From Hyphomicrobiales bacterium (GTDB lineage Bacteria > Pseudomonadota > Alphaproteobacteria > Rhizobiales > Beijerinckiaceae), in NCBI GenBank assembly GCA_026400535.1, contig JAPLOU010000027.1:1-64000 (forward strand): a stretch of 64,000 bases of DNA, given 5' to 3'. The notes below the pieces were generated by a model, which did not search any database, was not told the origin of the DNA, and saw only the letters and a list, made by a program, of their open reading frames with translations. The position numbers and the translations under genes were made by a program. Positions 41,512-48,776 of this stretch are shown one piece after another. The first letter of the stretch is position 1, and every line of letters begins with the position of its first letter.

Positions 41512-42279
41512 TCAAGGCTGCGGCGCCTGCCGCAGGCTCTGCCGCCCCGGGCTGGCGGATGGCGCGCCGATCGGCGCCAGAACAGGCCGCAGCGCGAAGG
41601 CGCGACGGCTCTTCGCCGGTGCGCGCCGGTAGAATTGCTTTGTGGCGTCGATCACGTGCACGCCCGAAAAGGGCAGGCCGAGGCCGGCGCCGACCTTCTC
41701 CCACATCGCCGCGGAGCGCAGGATCGACTGCCGGGCCAATGGCGGCGTATAGAGCGCCTCGGCCCAGTTCTCGGCCGAGAACAGGGTGGCGCGCATCAGG
41801 CTTTCGAGCTGGCTGCGCGAGAATGGCCGCCCATGGCCGAACGGCGTGCCGTCGACGCGTGCCCAGAGCCCGCGCCGGTTCGGCGCCACCAGCAAGACCC
41901 GCCCGCCCGGGGCGAGCACGCGCCAGCATTCGGCGAGCAGTTCCTCGGCGTTCTCGGAGGTTTCGAGCGCGTGGACCACCAGCACGCGGTCAACCGAAGC
42001 GTCATCCAGCGGCAACAGCAGGGGATCGACCAGCGCCGACGCCGACCCGCCTGCGCCAGCCCAGTTCACCACCCCTTGCGTCGCGGGCATGAAGGCCAGC
42101 GTCCGCTCGGCGCCGTCGCGGAGCAGGCTGAGATAGGGCACGGCATAGCCAAGGCCGACCAGCCGCGCGCCGCTCAGATTGCTCCAGAAGCCCAGCACCG
42201 CGCGCCCGACAAACCGCCGCGCGACATGCCCCAGCGGGCTTGCATAGAAACTGCGCAGGTCGACGACATCGGTGCTCAT
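41512..42279 (-). CDS. Class I SAM-dependent methyltransferase
   Basis: 255-residue methyltransferase (Methyltransf_11-like). The opening DLRSFYASPLGHVARRFVGR is conserved in alphaproteobacterial members found next to gloB. Motif I is weak (LVGLGYAVPYLSLL) and post-motif residues LPLDDASVDRVLVVHALE follow. ECWRVLAPGGRVLLVAPNRRGLWARVDGTPFGHGRPFSRSQL is typical of the family. The ATG at 42279 is chosen; one at 42321 adds 14 residues. Divergent from gloB. The substrate is unknown. The C-terminus is Pro/Ser-rich and probably disordered. Confidence 0.82.
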   Translation of the reverse strand: MSTDVVDLRSFYASPLGHVARRFVGRAVLGFWSNLSGARLVGLGYAVPYLSLLRDGAERTLAFMPATQGVVNWAGAGGSASALVDPLLLPLDDASVDRVLVVHALETSENAEELLAECWRVLAPGGRVLLVAPNRRGLWARVDGTPFGHGRPFSRSQLESLMRATLFSAENWAEALYTPPLARQSILRSAAMWEKVGAGLGLPFSGVHVIDATKQFYRRAPAKSRRAFALRPVLAPIGAPSASPGRQSLRQAPQP

Positions 42280-42364
42280 GCCCGGGATGATCGGCATCTT
42301 GCTGGACAAGCGCAAGGGCAAAGCCCCATGATGGTTCCTGATTGCTTCGATCGGACCTTAGCCC

Positions 42365-43141
42365 ATGCAGCCGCCGGCCAGCCTTGAACTGCAGATTTTC
42401 CGCACGCTCAGCGACAATTGTGGCGCCCTGATCCGGGACAGGGCCTCCGGGCTTTGCGCCGCGGTGGATGCACCGGAAGCGTCGCCGATCATGGAGGCTG
42501 CCAAGGCAAGGGGCTGGACCATCAGCCACGTGTTCATCACCCACGAGCATGCAGACCATGTCCAGGGCGCCGCCGCATTGAAGGCTGCCACGGCCTGTAC
42601 GGTGATCGGTCCCGCGCAGGCGGGTTCCGGCGCACCGCTCGACCGCATCGTGGCCGAAGGCGACGAGGTCCGCCTGGGCGAGACCCCGTTCAGGATCTGG
42701 GCGACACCCGGCCATGCGCCCGGCCATGTGACATGGGTTTCGGCGGCTGCCAGACTGGCCCTCGTCGGCGATGTGGTGTTCGTCATGGGTTGCGGGCGGC
42801 TCTCTGGCGACACCGCAGCTCAGTTGTGGCGATCGCTCAGCCGCATTGCCGCGCTTGACGATGATGTCACGCTTGTCACAGGCCATGACTACACCTTTGG
42901 CAATGCCCGTTTCGCCACGGCGATGGAGCCCGACAATGCAGCCGTCATGGCCCGCGCTGCCGCGGCCGAGCGGCGCGCAGCCAGCCGCGATTTCTGGGCC
43001 GTCACCACGGTGGGGGAGGAGAAAGCCACGAATCCCTTCTTCCGCGCGGGCAACCCGGCCCTGATGGCGCGTCTGGGCGATTCCGAGGCCGGCGCGGCCT
43101 TTGCCCATCTGCGCGAACTCAAGAACAGCTTCAGGGGCTGA
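42365..43141 (+). CDS. gloB: Hydroxyacylglutathione hydrolase (glyoxalase II)
   Basis: 258-residue metallo-beta-lactamase-fold thioesterase that hydrolyses S-lactoylglutathione, completing methylglyoxal detoxification. The metal motif is THEHADHVQG (H-x-H-x-D-H) near residue 59. TPGHAPGHVTWV, LVGDVVFVMGCGRL and TGHDYTFGNARFA give the remaining metal and substrate residues. The C-terminal glutathione-binding domain ends KNSFRG. Divergent from the methyltransferase and three bases upstream of the cupin gene. Confidence 0.93.
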   Translation: MQPPASLELQIFRTLSDNCGALIRDRASGLCAAVDAPEASPIMEAAKARGWTISHVFITHEHADHVQGAAALKAATACTVIGPAQAGSGAPLDRIVAEGDEVRLGETPFRIWATPGHAPGHVTWVSAAARLALVGDVVFVMGCGRLSGDTAAQLWRSLSRIAALDDDVTLVTGHDYTFGNARFATAMEPDNAAVMARAAAAERRAASRDFWAVTTVGEEKATNPFFRAGNPALMARLGDSEAGAAFAHLRELKNSFRG

Positions 43142-43144
43142 CCG

Positions 43145-43588
43145 GTGACCGATCTGTCCGCCCTCAGTGCCCGTGAGGTGGTCGCCCTGCTGGGCCTGCA
43201 GCCGCACCCGGAAGGGGGCTTTTACAAGGAGACCTTCCGCGATAGCCGTCTTGTCGATGGCCGCCCCGCCTCCACCGCGATCTACTACCTGCTCGGTGTC
43301 GGCGAGGTTTCCGAATGGCACCGTGTCGACGCGGCGGAAGTCTGGCACTGGCATGCCGGCGCTCCCATGGTGATCACCATGTCAGGCAATGGGCACGATG
43401 CTGCGGCCCATCATCTTGGCCCGAACCTGCTCCAGAGCCAGCGCCCGCAACTCGTGGTGCCGGCCCACTGGTGGCAGACCGCGACCAGCCTCGGAGCTTG
43501 GAGCCTTGTCGGCTGCACGGTGGCTCCCGGCTTCGATTTCGCAGGGTTCGAGATGGCGCCGCCCGGCTGGCGGCCCACACCGCGCTGA
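43145..43588 (+). CDS. Cupin domain protein (DUF985 type)
   Basis: 147-residue beta-barrel protein of the cupin_5/DUF985 family. It has HPEGGFYKETFRD near the N-terminus, then YYLLGVGEVSEWHRVDAAEVWHWHAG, which contains the paired His residues of the metal or ligand pocket. VPAHWWQTATS and GCTVAPGFDFAGFE end the fold. GTG start at 43145, three bases after the gloB stop, so cotranscribed. The molecular role of the family is unknown. Confidence 0.88.
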   Translation: MTDLSALSAREVVALLGLQPHPEGGFYKETFRDSRLVDGRPASTAIYYLLGVGEVSEWHRVDAAEVWHWHAGAPMVITMSGNGHDAAAHHLGPNLLQSQRPQLVVPAHWWQTATSLGAWSLVGCTVAPGFDFAGFEMAPPGWRPTPR

Positions 43589-43600
43589 GAGCGGTCCGTG

Positions 43601-44377
43601 ATGCTGCCGGTTCCGGATCATGGTCTCGTCCATGCCTGCGAGCAGCGGATCGTCAACGCCTGGCCGGCGCCGACCACGATACTGCTCGGTGACTGGGTGG
43701 TCCGCTTGGCCAATGGCTATTCCGGCCGCGCCAACTCGGCGACGCCGCTCGCGGCAGACGCCGATCTTGATGACGGCATGCTTGACCTGATCGAGGGCCT
43801 GTTCGCCAGGGAGGGGTTGCCGCCCTGCGTCCGCGTCACGCCCCTTGCCGCCAAGGGGCTGCGCGAACGGCTGTTCGCCCGCGGCTATCAGATCAGGGAC
43901 AGCTCCTTCGGCATGACCGTGACCCTCGCTGAAGAGGTGGCCCCGCAGCCGGCCGCGGGCCTCGCCATCACGCCTTTCGCGACCGACGACTGGATCAAGG
44001 CAGTGTCCGGTTTCCAGCTTGCTGGCAAGCGCAACCCGGCCCACCTTGCCGCCATCGTCAAGGGCATCCGCATGCCCGCGGCCTTCGCAACCCTGTCCTT
44101 GGATGGCGAGCCCACCGCCTTCGGGTTGAGTGTGGCCGAGCGTGGCATGGCCGAGATCGGCTCAGTGATCGTGGCCGGGCATCAGCGCGGCAAGGGTCTT
44201 GGCCGGGCCCTGGTCACGGGGCTCATGGGGTGGGCTGTCCGCAGCGGCGCGGCCACCCCTTATCTGCAGGTCGACCAGAGCAATGGTCCAGCCATCGCGC
44301 TCTACCGCTCCCTCGGCTTCGGAATCGCCTACGGATATGACACGATGGTCAGGTCCGCGCCGGCCGGCTCGCGATGA
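43601..44377 (+). CDS. GNAT family N-acetyltransferase
   Basis: 258-residue GNAT protein whose C-terminal half (about 150-250) is the acetyltransferase fold. It has IGSVIVAGHQRGKGLGRALVTGLMGWA as the acetyl-CoA-binding motif A, then LQVDQSNGPAIALYRSLGFGIAYGYD. The N-terminal half is a second degenerate GNAT-like repeat beginning with WPAPTTILLGDWVVRLANGYSGRANSA, as in the family often annotated as acetyltransferase with an N-terminal ATP-grasp-free extension. The ATG at 43601 is chosen over an adjacent GTG. Third gene of the gloB operon. The 3' end overlaps the convergent DMT gene by 29 bases. Confidence 0.83.
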   Translation: MLPVPDHGLVHACEQRIVNAWPAPTTILLGDWVVRLANGYSGRANSATPLAADADLDDGMLDLIEGLFAREGLPPCVRVTPLAAKGLRERLFARGYQIRDSSFGMTVTLAEEVAPQPAAGLAITPFATDDWIKAVSGFQLAGKRNPAHLAAIVKGIRMPAAFATLSLDGEPTAFGLSVAERGMAEIGSVIVAGHQRGKGLGRALVTGLMGWAVRSGAATPYLQVDQSNGPAIALYRSLGFGIAYGYDTMVRSAPAGSR

Positions 44378-45215
44378 TGGCGCCGAGCACGATCATGGCG
44401 CAGGCCAGCGCAAGCGCCCAACCCGCTGTCGCCCGTCCGCTCAGCACCAGCGCGAGGGTCGAGATCAATGGCGCGCCATAGGCTGCGGTTCCCAGAAAGC
44501 GGATATCGCCCTTCTTCATGCCGATGTCCCACAGGAAGAAGGCAGCCCCGGTCGGGCCAAGGCCAAGCAGGATGATGCCGAGCCATTGCATCGGCTCGAC
44601 CGGCCATTGCCGGGGCTCCAGAAGCAGGTGGGCAGCGATCGCGAGCGAAGCGGTTCCGAGGCAGAACCCGACAACCGCTTCTGTTGGCACAGCCGCCATC
44701 CGCCGCGACAGGATGGAATAGCTGGCCCAGACGAGGGCGAACAGGAAGGCGAGCAGGTATCCGAGCAGCGGCAGTGACCCGGAGGTCCCAATCCCGCCCT
44801 TGCCAAGCGTGAGAACGACGATGCCGGCAAAGCCGATGCCTGCGCCCGCTGCCTGTTGCCATCGCAGCTTCTCGCCCGGCAGTAGGGCGGACATCAGCAC
44901 GATCAGCAGCGGCCAGAGATAGCCGATCAGGCTCGCTTCAGCGGCCGGGGCGTTCTTCATGGCGGCGAAATAGAGTGCATGCGAGCCGAACAGGCCGCCC
45001 ACACCCACGGCCCAGGCCGCAAGGCTTTGCCTGAGCGCATGCAACTGGCCACGCACGGCGAGAAGGCCAAGGCCGAAGGCCGTGGCGATGGAGAATGTCA
45101 GCGCCGTGAGGAGAAACGGCGGAACCCCGGCGGTCAGGTCCGTCAGCAGGGCCAGAAGGCCCCAGAGCAGGATGGCGCCGAGGCCGAGCCAGGTGGGATT
45201 GGATAGGACAGGCAT
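44349..45215 (-). CDS. EamA/DMT superfamily transporter (second copy)
   Basis: 288-residue ten-helix inner-membrane exporter of the EamA family. The N-terminus LGLGAILLWGLLALLTDLTAGVP and the mid segment LWPLLIVLMSALLPGEKLRWQQAAGAGIGFAGIVVL match aromatic amino-acid exporter YddG-like proteins. The end has GAFFLW-like (GAAFFLWDIGMKKGDIRFLG). This sequence, with K-x-G-D-I-R, supports the YddG group. The ATG at 45215 is preferred over a TTG at 45221. Tail-to-tail overlap of 29 bases with the GNAT gene. Unrelated in sequence detail to the argJ-linked transporter. Confidence 0.87.
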   Translation of the reverse strand: MPVLSNPTWLGLGAILLWGLLALLTDLTAGVPPFLLTALTFSIATAFGLGLLAVRGQLHALRQSLAAWAVGVGGLFGSHALYFAAMKNAPAAEASLIGYLWPLLIVLMSALLPGEKLRWQQAAGAGIGFAGIVVLTLGKGGIGTSGSLPLLGYLLAFLFALVWASYSILSRRMAAVPTEAVVGFCLGTASLAIAAHLLLEPRQWPVEPMQWLGIILLGLGPTGAAFFLWDIGMKKGDIRFLGTAAYGAPLISTLALVLSGRATAGWALALACAMIVLGAIIASRPART

Positions 45216-45311
45216 AGGCAATCTGGGGTTGAATCGACGGCTGATCGAGCGGATTGATTCCGCATCCGCCAGCTGACACCTTCACGCCATGTCGAGAGGA
45301 CGAGGTCAAGC

Positions 45312-45782
45312 ATGGCGGGAACAGCGCTCGATCAGCTGAACAAGGCGCGCGCGCCCAAGATCGTCACCCGGTTGCCGGAGGGCGCGCGTCATTGGGGTCC
45401 GCCGGGCGCCAGCATGGTCGTCTCGACGCCTGCCGAGGTCGACGGGCTGATCCGGCAGGTGCCGGCCGGCAAGGTGACGACGCTCGATGCTATCCGGAGA
45501 TGCCTCGCGCGCCGGCATGGCACGACCATCGCTTGCCCGGTGTCCACGGCGATCTTCATCGCCATCGCCGCCCGTGCGTCGGAAGAAATGCGCGCCATGG
45601 GGGCGCCACAGGTCACGCCGTTCTGGCGCGCGCTCAGGTCGGACGGTTCGCTGAATCCCAAGTATCCTGGCGGGATCCGCTTGCAGCAGGCCTGCCTCGA
45701 AGCCGAGGGACACCGGATCATGCAGCGCGGCAAGAACAGCTTCGTCTCCGATGCCGAAGCCGTTCTCGCCGATCTGGTGTGA
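45312..45782 (+). CDS. MGMT-like (6-O-methylguanine-DNA methyltransferase fold) protein without the PCHR motif
   Basis: 156-residue small protein with the DNA-binding fold of O6-alkylguanine transferases. LIRQVPAGKVTTLDAIRRCLARRHG is the helix-turn-helix entry, and TPFWRALRSDGSLNPKYPGGIRLQQACLEAEGHRI matches the end of the fold. The alkyl-acceptor motif P-C-H-R-V is absent, so it is not a suicide alkyltransferase in the usual sense. It may be an alkyltransferase-like lesion-binding protein. A Cys in TIACPVSTAIF is conserved in this subfamily as far as I recall. Divergent from the second DMT gene and convergent with phaB. Confidence 0.72.
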   Translation: MAGTALDQLNKARAPKIVTRLPEGARHWGPPGASMVVSTPAEVDGLIRQVPAGKVTTLDAIRRCLARRHGTTIACPVSTAIFIAIAARASEEMRAMGAPQVTPFWRALRSDGSLNPKYPGGIRLQQACLEAEGHRIMQRGKNSFVSDAEAVLADLV

Positions 45783-45786
45783 GGTC

Positions 45787-46512
45787 TCACACCATGTACT
45801 GACCGCCATTTGCGCTCAGCGTCGAGCCGGTGATGAAGCCGGCCTCGTCAGCGGCGAGGAAGACGACGGCGCGGGCGATTTCTTCCGGCTCTCCGAGACG
45901 CCCGACCGGGATATGCGGCAGGATCGACTTCTCGACCACCGCCGGATCGATGGCCTTGACCATCTCGGTCGCGATGTAGCCCGGGCAGATTGCATTGACG
46001 GTGATGCCTGCGCGCGCGCCTTCAAGCGCGAGCGCCTTGACGAAGCCGACATCGCCGGCCTTGGCGGCGGAGTAGTTCACCTGGCCCATCTGGCCCTTCT
46101 GCCCGTTGATCGACGAGATGCAGATGACGCGGCCGAACTTGCGGGCGCGCATGCCTTCCCAGACCGGGCGGGTCATGTTGAACAACGAATTGAGGTTGGT
46201 GTTGATGACGCCGTACCACTGGTCCTTGGTCATCTTGTGGAACATGCCGTCCTTGGTGATGCCGGCATTGTTGACCAGGACCTCGACCGGCCCGTGGGCG
46301 GCTTCCACCGCGGCGATTCCCGCGACGCAGGCGTCATAGTCTGACACATCCCACTTGTAGCTCGGAATGCCGGTTTCTGTCGTGAACGCCGCTGCGGCCT
46401 CGTCGTTGCCGGCGTAGGACGCCACCACCGTGTAGCCCGCCGCTTTCAGCGCCTTCGAGATCGCAGCGCCAATGCCGCGGCTCCCGCCTGTGACCAGTGC
46501 CACTCGTGCCAT
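45787..46512 (-). CDS. phaB: Acetoacetyl-CoA reductase
   Basis: 241-residue SDR reducing acetoacetyl-CoA to D-3-hydroxybutyryl-CoA with NADPH for PHB synthesis. TGGSRGIG is at residues 8-15. NNAGITKDGMFHKM and ISSINGQKGQMGQVNYSAAKAG are diagnostic of PhaB. PGYIATEMV and TLSANGGQYM end the protein. The ATG at 46512 follows GAGGAAAT-type sequence. Third gene of the phaA-DUF1737-phaB operon, 37 bases after the DUF1737 gene. No phaC synthase gene is in the window. Confidence 0.95.
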   Translation of the reverse strand: MARVALVTGGSRGIGAAISKALKAAGYTVVASYAGNDEAAAAFTTETGIPSYKWDVSDYDACVAGIAAVEAAHGPVEVLVNNAGITKDGMFHKMTKDQWYGVINTNLNSLFNMTRPVWEGMRARKFGRVICISSINGQKGQMGQVNYSAAKAGDVGFVKALALEGARAGITVNAICPGYIATEMVKAIDPAVVEKSILPHIPVGRLGEPEEIARAVVFLAADEAGFITGSTLSANGGQYMV

Positions 46513-46549
46513 GGGTATTTCCTCTCCTGATGTCGGTTTTTCTTGCGTG

Positions 46550-46774
46550 TCATTGCTGCGACAGATCAAGGCCAGGTGAGTAGCTCACCCCCTCGATATC
46601 CTTGATGATGGCCTGGCCGCAGATGACGCGGCCGGTGGCCGGATCGAACGTCAGGGTCGGGTTGCCATAGAGCATCCAGCCCTTGTTCAGCTCCGCCGTC
46701 ACCCGATGACAGAATGCGGCGTCATCGGGCCCGGTGAGATAGCGATAGAGCGTTGTCGGCGTCAGCCGCGACAT
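46550..46774 (-). CDS. DUF1737 domain small protein
   Basis: 74-residue protein of DUF1737. It begins LYRYLTGPDDAAFCHRVTAELNKGWMLYGNPTLTFD, a pattern in which a ligand-like YRYLTG and an aromatic-rich W-x-LYG are conserved. No signal peptide or membrane segment. It lies three bases after phaA and 37 before phaB, clearly cotranscribed with the two PHB enzymes. Its function is unknown, but the location suggests a role linked to acetyl-CoA or PHB metabolism. Confidence 0.82.
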   Translation of the reverse strand: MSRLTPTTLYRYLTGPDDAAFCHRVTAELNKGWMLYGNPTLTFDPATGRVICGQAIIKDIEGVSYSPGLDLSQQ

Positions 46775-46777
46775 GCC

Positions 46778-47956
46778 TCACCGCTCCAGGCACATGGCGA
46801 CACCCATGCCGCCGCCGATGCAGAGGGTGGCGAGGCCCTTCTTCGAACCGCGCTTGCCCATTTCATGCAGCAGCGTCACCAGCACGCGCGCACCGGAGGC
46901 GCCGATCGGATGGCCGATGGCGATGGCGCCGCCGTTGACGTTCACCTTGGCGGTATCCCATCCCATGTCCTTGTTGACGGCAATGGCCTGTGCGGCGAAA
47001 GCCTCGTTGGCCTCGATCAGGTCAAGGTCGGCGGCCTTCCATCCGGCCTTCTGCAGCGCCTTGCGCGACGCCGGGATCGGCCCGGTGCCCATGATTGCCG
47101 GATCGACGCCGGCAGTCGCCCAGGATGCAATCCGCGCCAGGGGCGTGAGGCCGCGGCGCTGGGCTTCGGCGGCGGTCATCAGGACAACAGCCGCGCCGCC
47201 ATCATTGATGCCTGATGCGTTGGCCGCCGTGACCGTGCCGTCCTTCGAGAAGGCCGGCTTCAGCTTTGCGACGCCATCGAGCGTGGTTCCGTGCTTGGGA
47301 TATTCGTCCTGGTCGACGATGATGTCGCCCTTGCGGCCCGAAATGGTGAACGGCACGATCTCGTCCTTGAACTTGCCGGCCTTCTGTGCGGCCTCGGCCT
47401 TGTTTTGCGAGGCGACCGCGAAGGCGTCCTGTTCGTCGCGGCTGATCTGCCACTTGATGGCGACGTTCTCGGCAGTGTTGCCCATGTGATAGCCGTGGAA
47501 GGCGTCGATCAGCCCGTCCTTCAGCATCGAGTCGAGCATCTTGAGGTCACCCATCTTGGTGCCGGCGCGCATGTGCGCGACATGCGGCGCCAGCGACATC
47601 GACTCCTGACCGCCCGCCACGATCACGGAAGCGTCGCCATTGGCGATCTGCTGCATCCCGATGGCAGCCGCGCGGAGCCCCGAGCCGCAGAGTTGGTTGA
47701 GGCCCCAGGCGGTTGCTTCCTGCGCAATGCCGGCAGCCATCGCAGCCTGACGTGCCGGGTTCTGGCCCTGGCCGGCGGACAGGATCTGGCCCATGATGAC
47801 CTCATCGACATCGGCCGGATCCACACCGGCCCGCGCCAGTGCCGCCTTGATTGCGGTCGCGCCCAAATCATGGGCGGCTGTGGCGGCAAAAGCGCCATTG
47901 AAGGCACCAACTGCGGTGCGCGCGGCGCCGACGATCACGATGTCATGTGAAGCCAT
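46778..47956 (-). CDS. phaA: Acetyl-CoA C-acetyltransferase (beta-ketothiolase)
   Basis: 392-residue biosynthetic thiolase condensing two acetyl-CoA to acetoacetyl-CoA, the entry to PHB. Active-site Cys is in [10 protein letters not shown] near residue 90. The catalytic His is in [19 protein letters not shown] and the second Cys in [15 protein letters not shown]. Length is standard. First gene of the pha operon, divergent from phaR across 220 bases that contain a TGC-N3-GCA element 33 bases upstream of the ATG. Confidence 0.96.
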   Translation of the reverse strand: MASHDIVIVGAARTAVGAFNGAFAATAAHDLGATAIKAALARAGVDPADVDEVIMGQILSAGQGQNPARQAAMAAGIAQEATAWGLNQLCGSGLRAAAIGMQQIANGDASVIVAGGQESMSLAPHVAHMRAGTKMGDLKMLDSMLKDGLIDAFHGYHMGNTAENVAIKWQISRDEQDAFAVASQNKAEAAQKAGKFKDEIVPFTISGRKGDIIVDQDEYPKHGTTLDGVAKLKPAFSKDGTVTAANASGINDGGAAVVLMTAAEAQRRGLTPLARIASWATAGVDPAIMGTGPIPASRKALQKAGWKAADLDLIEANEAFAAQAIAVNKDMGWDTAKVNVNGGAIAIGHPIGASGARVLVTLLHEMGKRGSKKGLATLCIGGGMGVAMCLER

Positions 47957-47988
47957 GGTCAGGGTCCTTGTTCCGGCTGTGTGTGAAA

Positions 47989-47997
47989 TGCAAAGCA
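47989..47997. promoter_or_regulatory. Candidate PhaR operator upstream of phaA
   Basis: TGCAAAGCA (TGC-AAA-GCA) lies 33 bases upstream of the phaA ATG in the phaA/phaR divergent region. It fits the TGC-N3-GCA pattern reported for PhaR repressors of PHB genes. A longer palindrome with the same core lies upstream of bdhA. Assignment is by pattern and position; no binding data. Confidence 0.45.
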
Positions 47998-48176
47998 GAT
48001 GTCGCGTCTCTTGTCGAAGCCCGCCCTGGCTTCGTCAAGGAGATAGATCAAGAACCGGGTCGGAGCGGCGGATCGGCCGATCCGCCGCCATTGACCGTGC
48101 AGCGCAACGCGCTATCGTGACCGCCTCGAGTTCATGCGCCGGTGTTGGTCTGGACGCGGCGAGACAAGGGTTCACA

Positions 48177-48776
48177 ATGGCTGCCGAAAAAGAGCCGACG
48201 GTCATCAAGAAGTACGCCAACCGGCGTCTCTACCACACAGGTACCAGCACCTATGTGACCCTTGAGGATCTTGCGCTCCTGGTGCGGAACGGCGAGGAAT
48301 TCCTGGTCTATGATGCGAAGAGCGGCGAGGACATCACCCGCTCGGTGCTGGCGCAGATCATCTTCGAGGAAGAGAGCAAGACCGGGCAGAACCTTCTGCC
48401 GATTGCCTTCCTCAGACAGTTGATCCGCTTTTATGGCGACAGTATGCAGGTTCTCGTGCCGCGCTATCTGGAAATGTCCATCGACAGCCTGACGCGCGAA
48501 CAGCACACTTTCCGCCATCATTTGACCGAGGCCTTCGGGGCCAATGCCTTTGGCGCCAAGGCGATGGAAGCGATGGAGGCGCAGACGCGCAGCAACATGA
48601 AGATCTTCGGCGACGCCATGCGCATGTTCGCGCCGTTCACCTCGGCCGCCGCGCAGACCAAGGCCGGCGCCGAGACGCCCGCGGCTGCCACCCCGCCTGC
48701 GTCCGAGCTCGACACCTTGCGGCAGGAGATGGCGCAGATGCGCGAGAAACTCGACACGCTCTCGCGCAAGGGCTGA
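48177..48776 (+). CDS. phaR: Polyhydroxyalkanoate synthesis repressor PhaR
   Basis: 199-residue PHB regulator. The N-terminal PHB_acc_N DNA-binding domain is at about 9-70 (IKKYANRRLYHTGTSTYVTLEDLA). The accumulation-regulator repeat follows (ARFLRQLIRFYGDSMQ-like; here IAFLRQLIRFYGDSMQVLVPRYLEMSI). An Ala/Pro-rich linker leads to a C-terminal coiled coil (LDTLRQEMAQMREKLDTL). PhaR represses phasin and pha genes and is released by PHB. ATG at 48177; the longer upstream frame is antisense to phaA. Its stop codon directly abuts the stop of the convergent PAS-GGDEF-EAL gene, with no spacer. Confidence 0.94.
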   Translation: MAAEKEPTVIKKYANRRLYHTGTSTYVTLEDLALLVRNGEEFLVYDAKSGEDITRSVLAQIIFEEESKTGQNLLPIAFLRQLIRFYGDSMQVLVPRYLEMSIDSLTREQHTFRHHLTEAFGANAFGAKAMEAMEAQTRSNMKIFGDAMRMFAPFTSAAAQTKAGAETPAAATPPASELDTLRQEMAQMREKLDTLSRKG

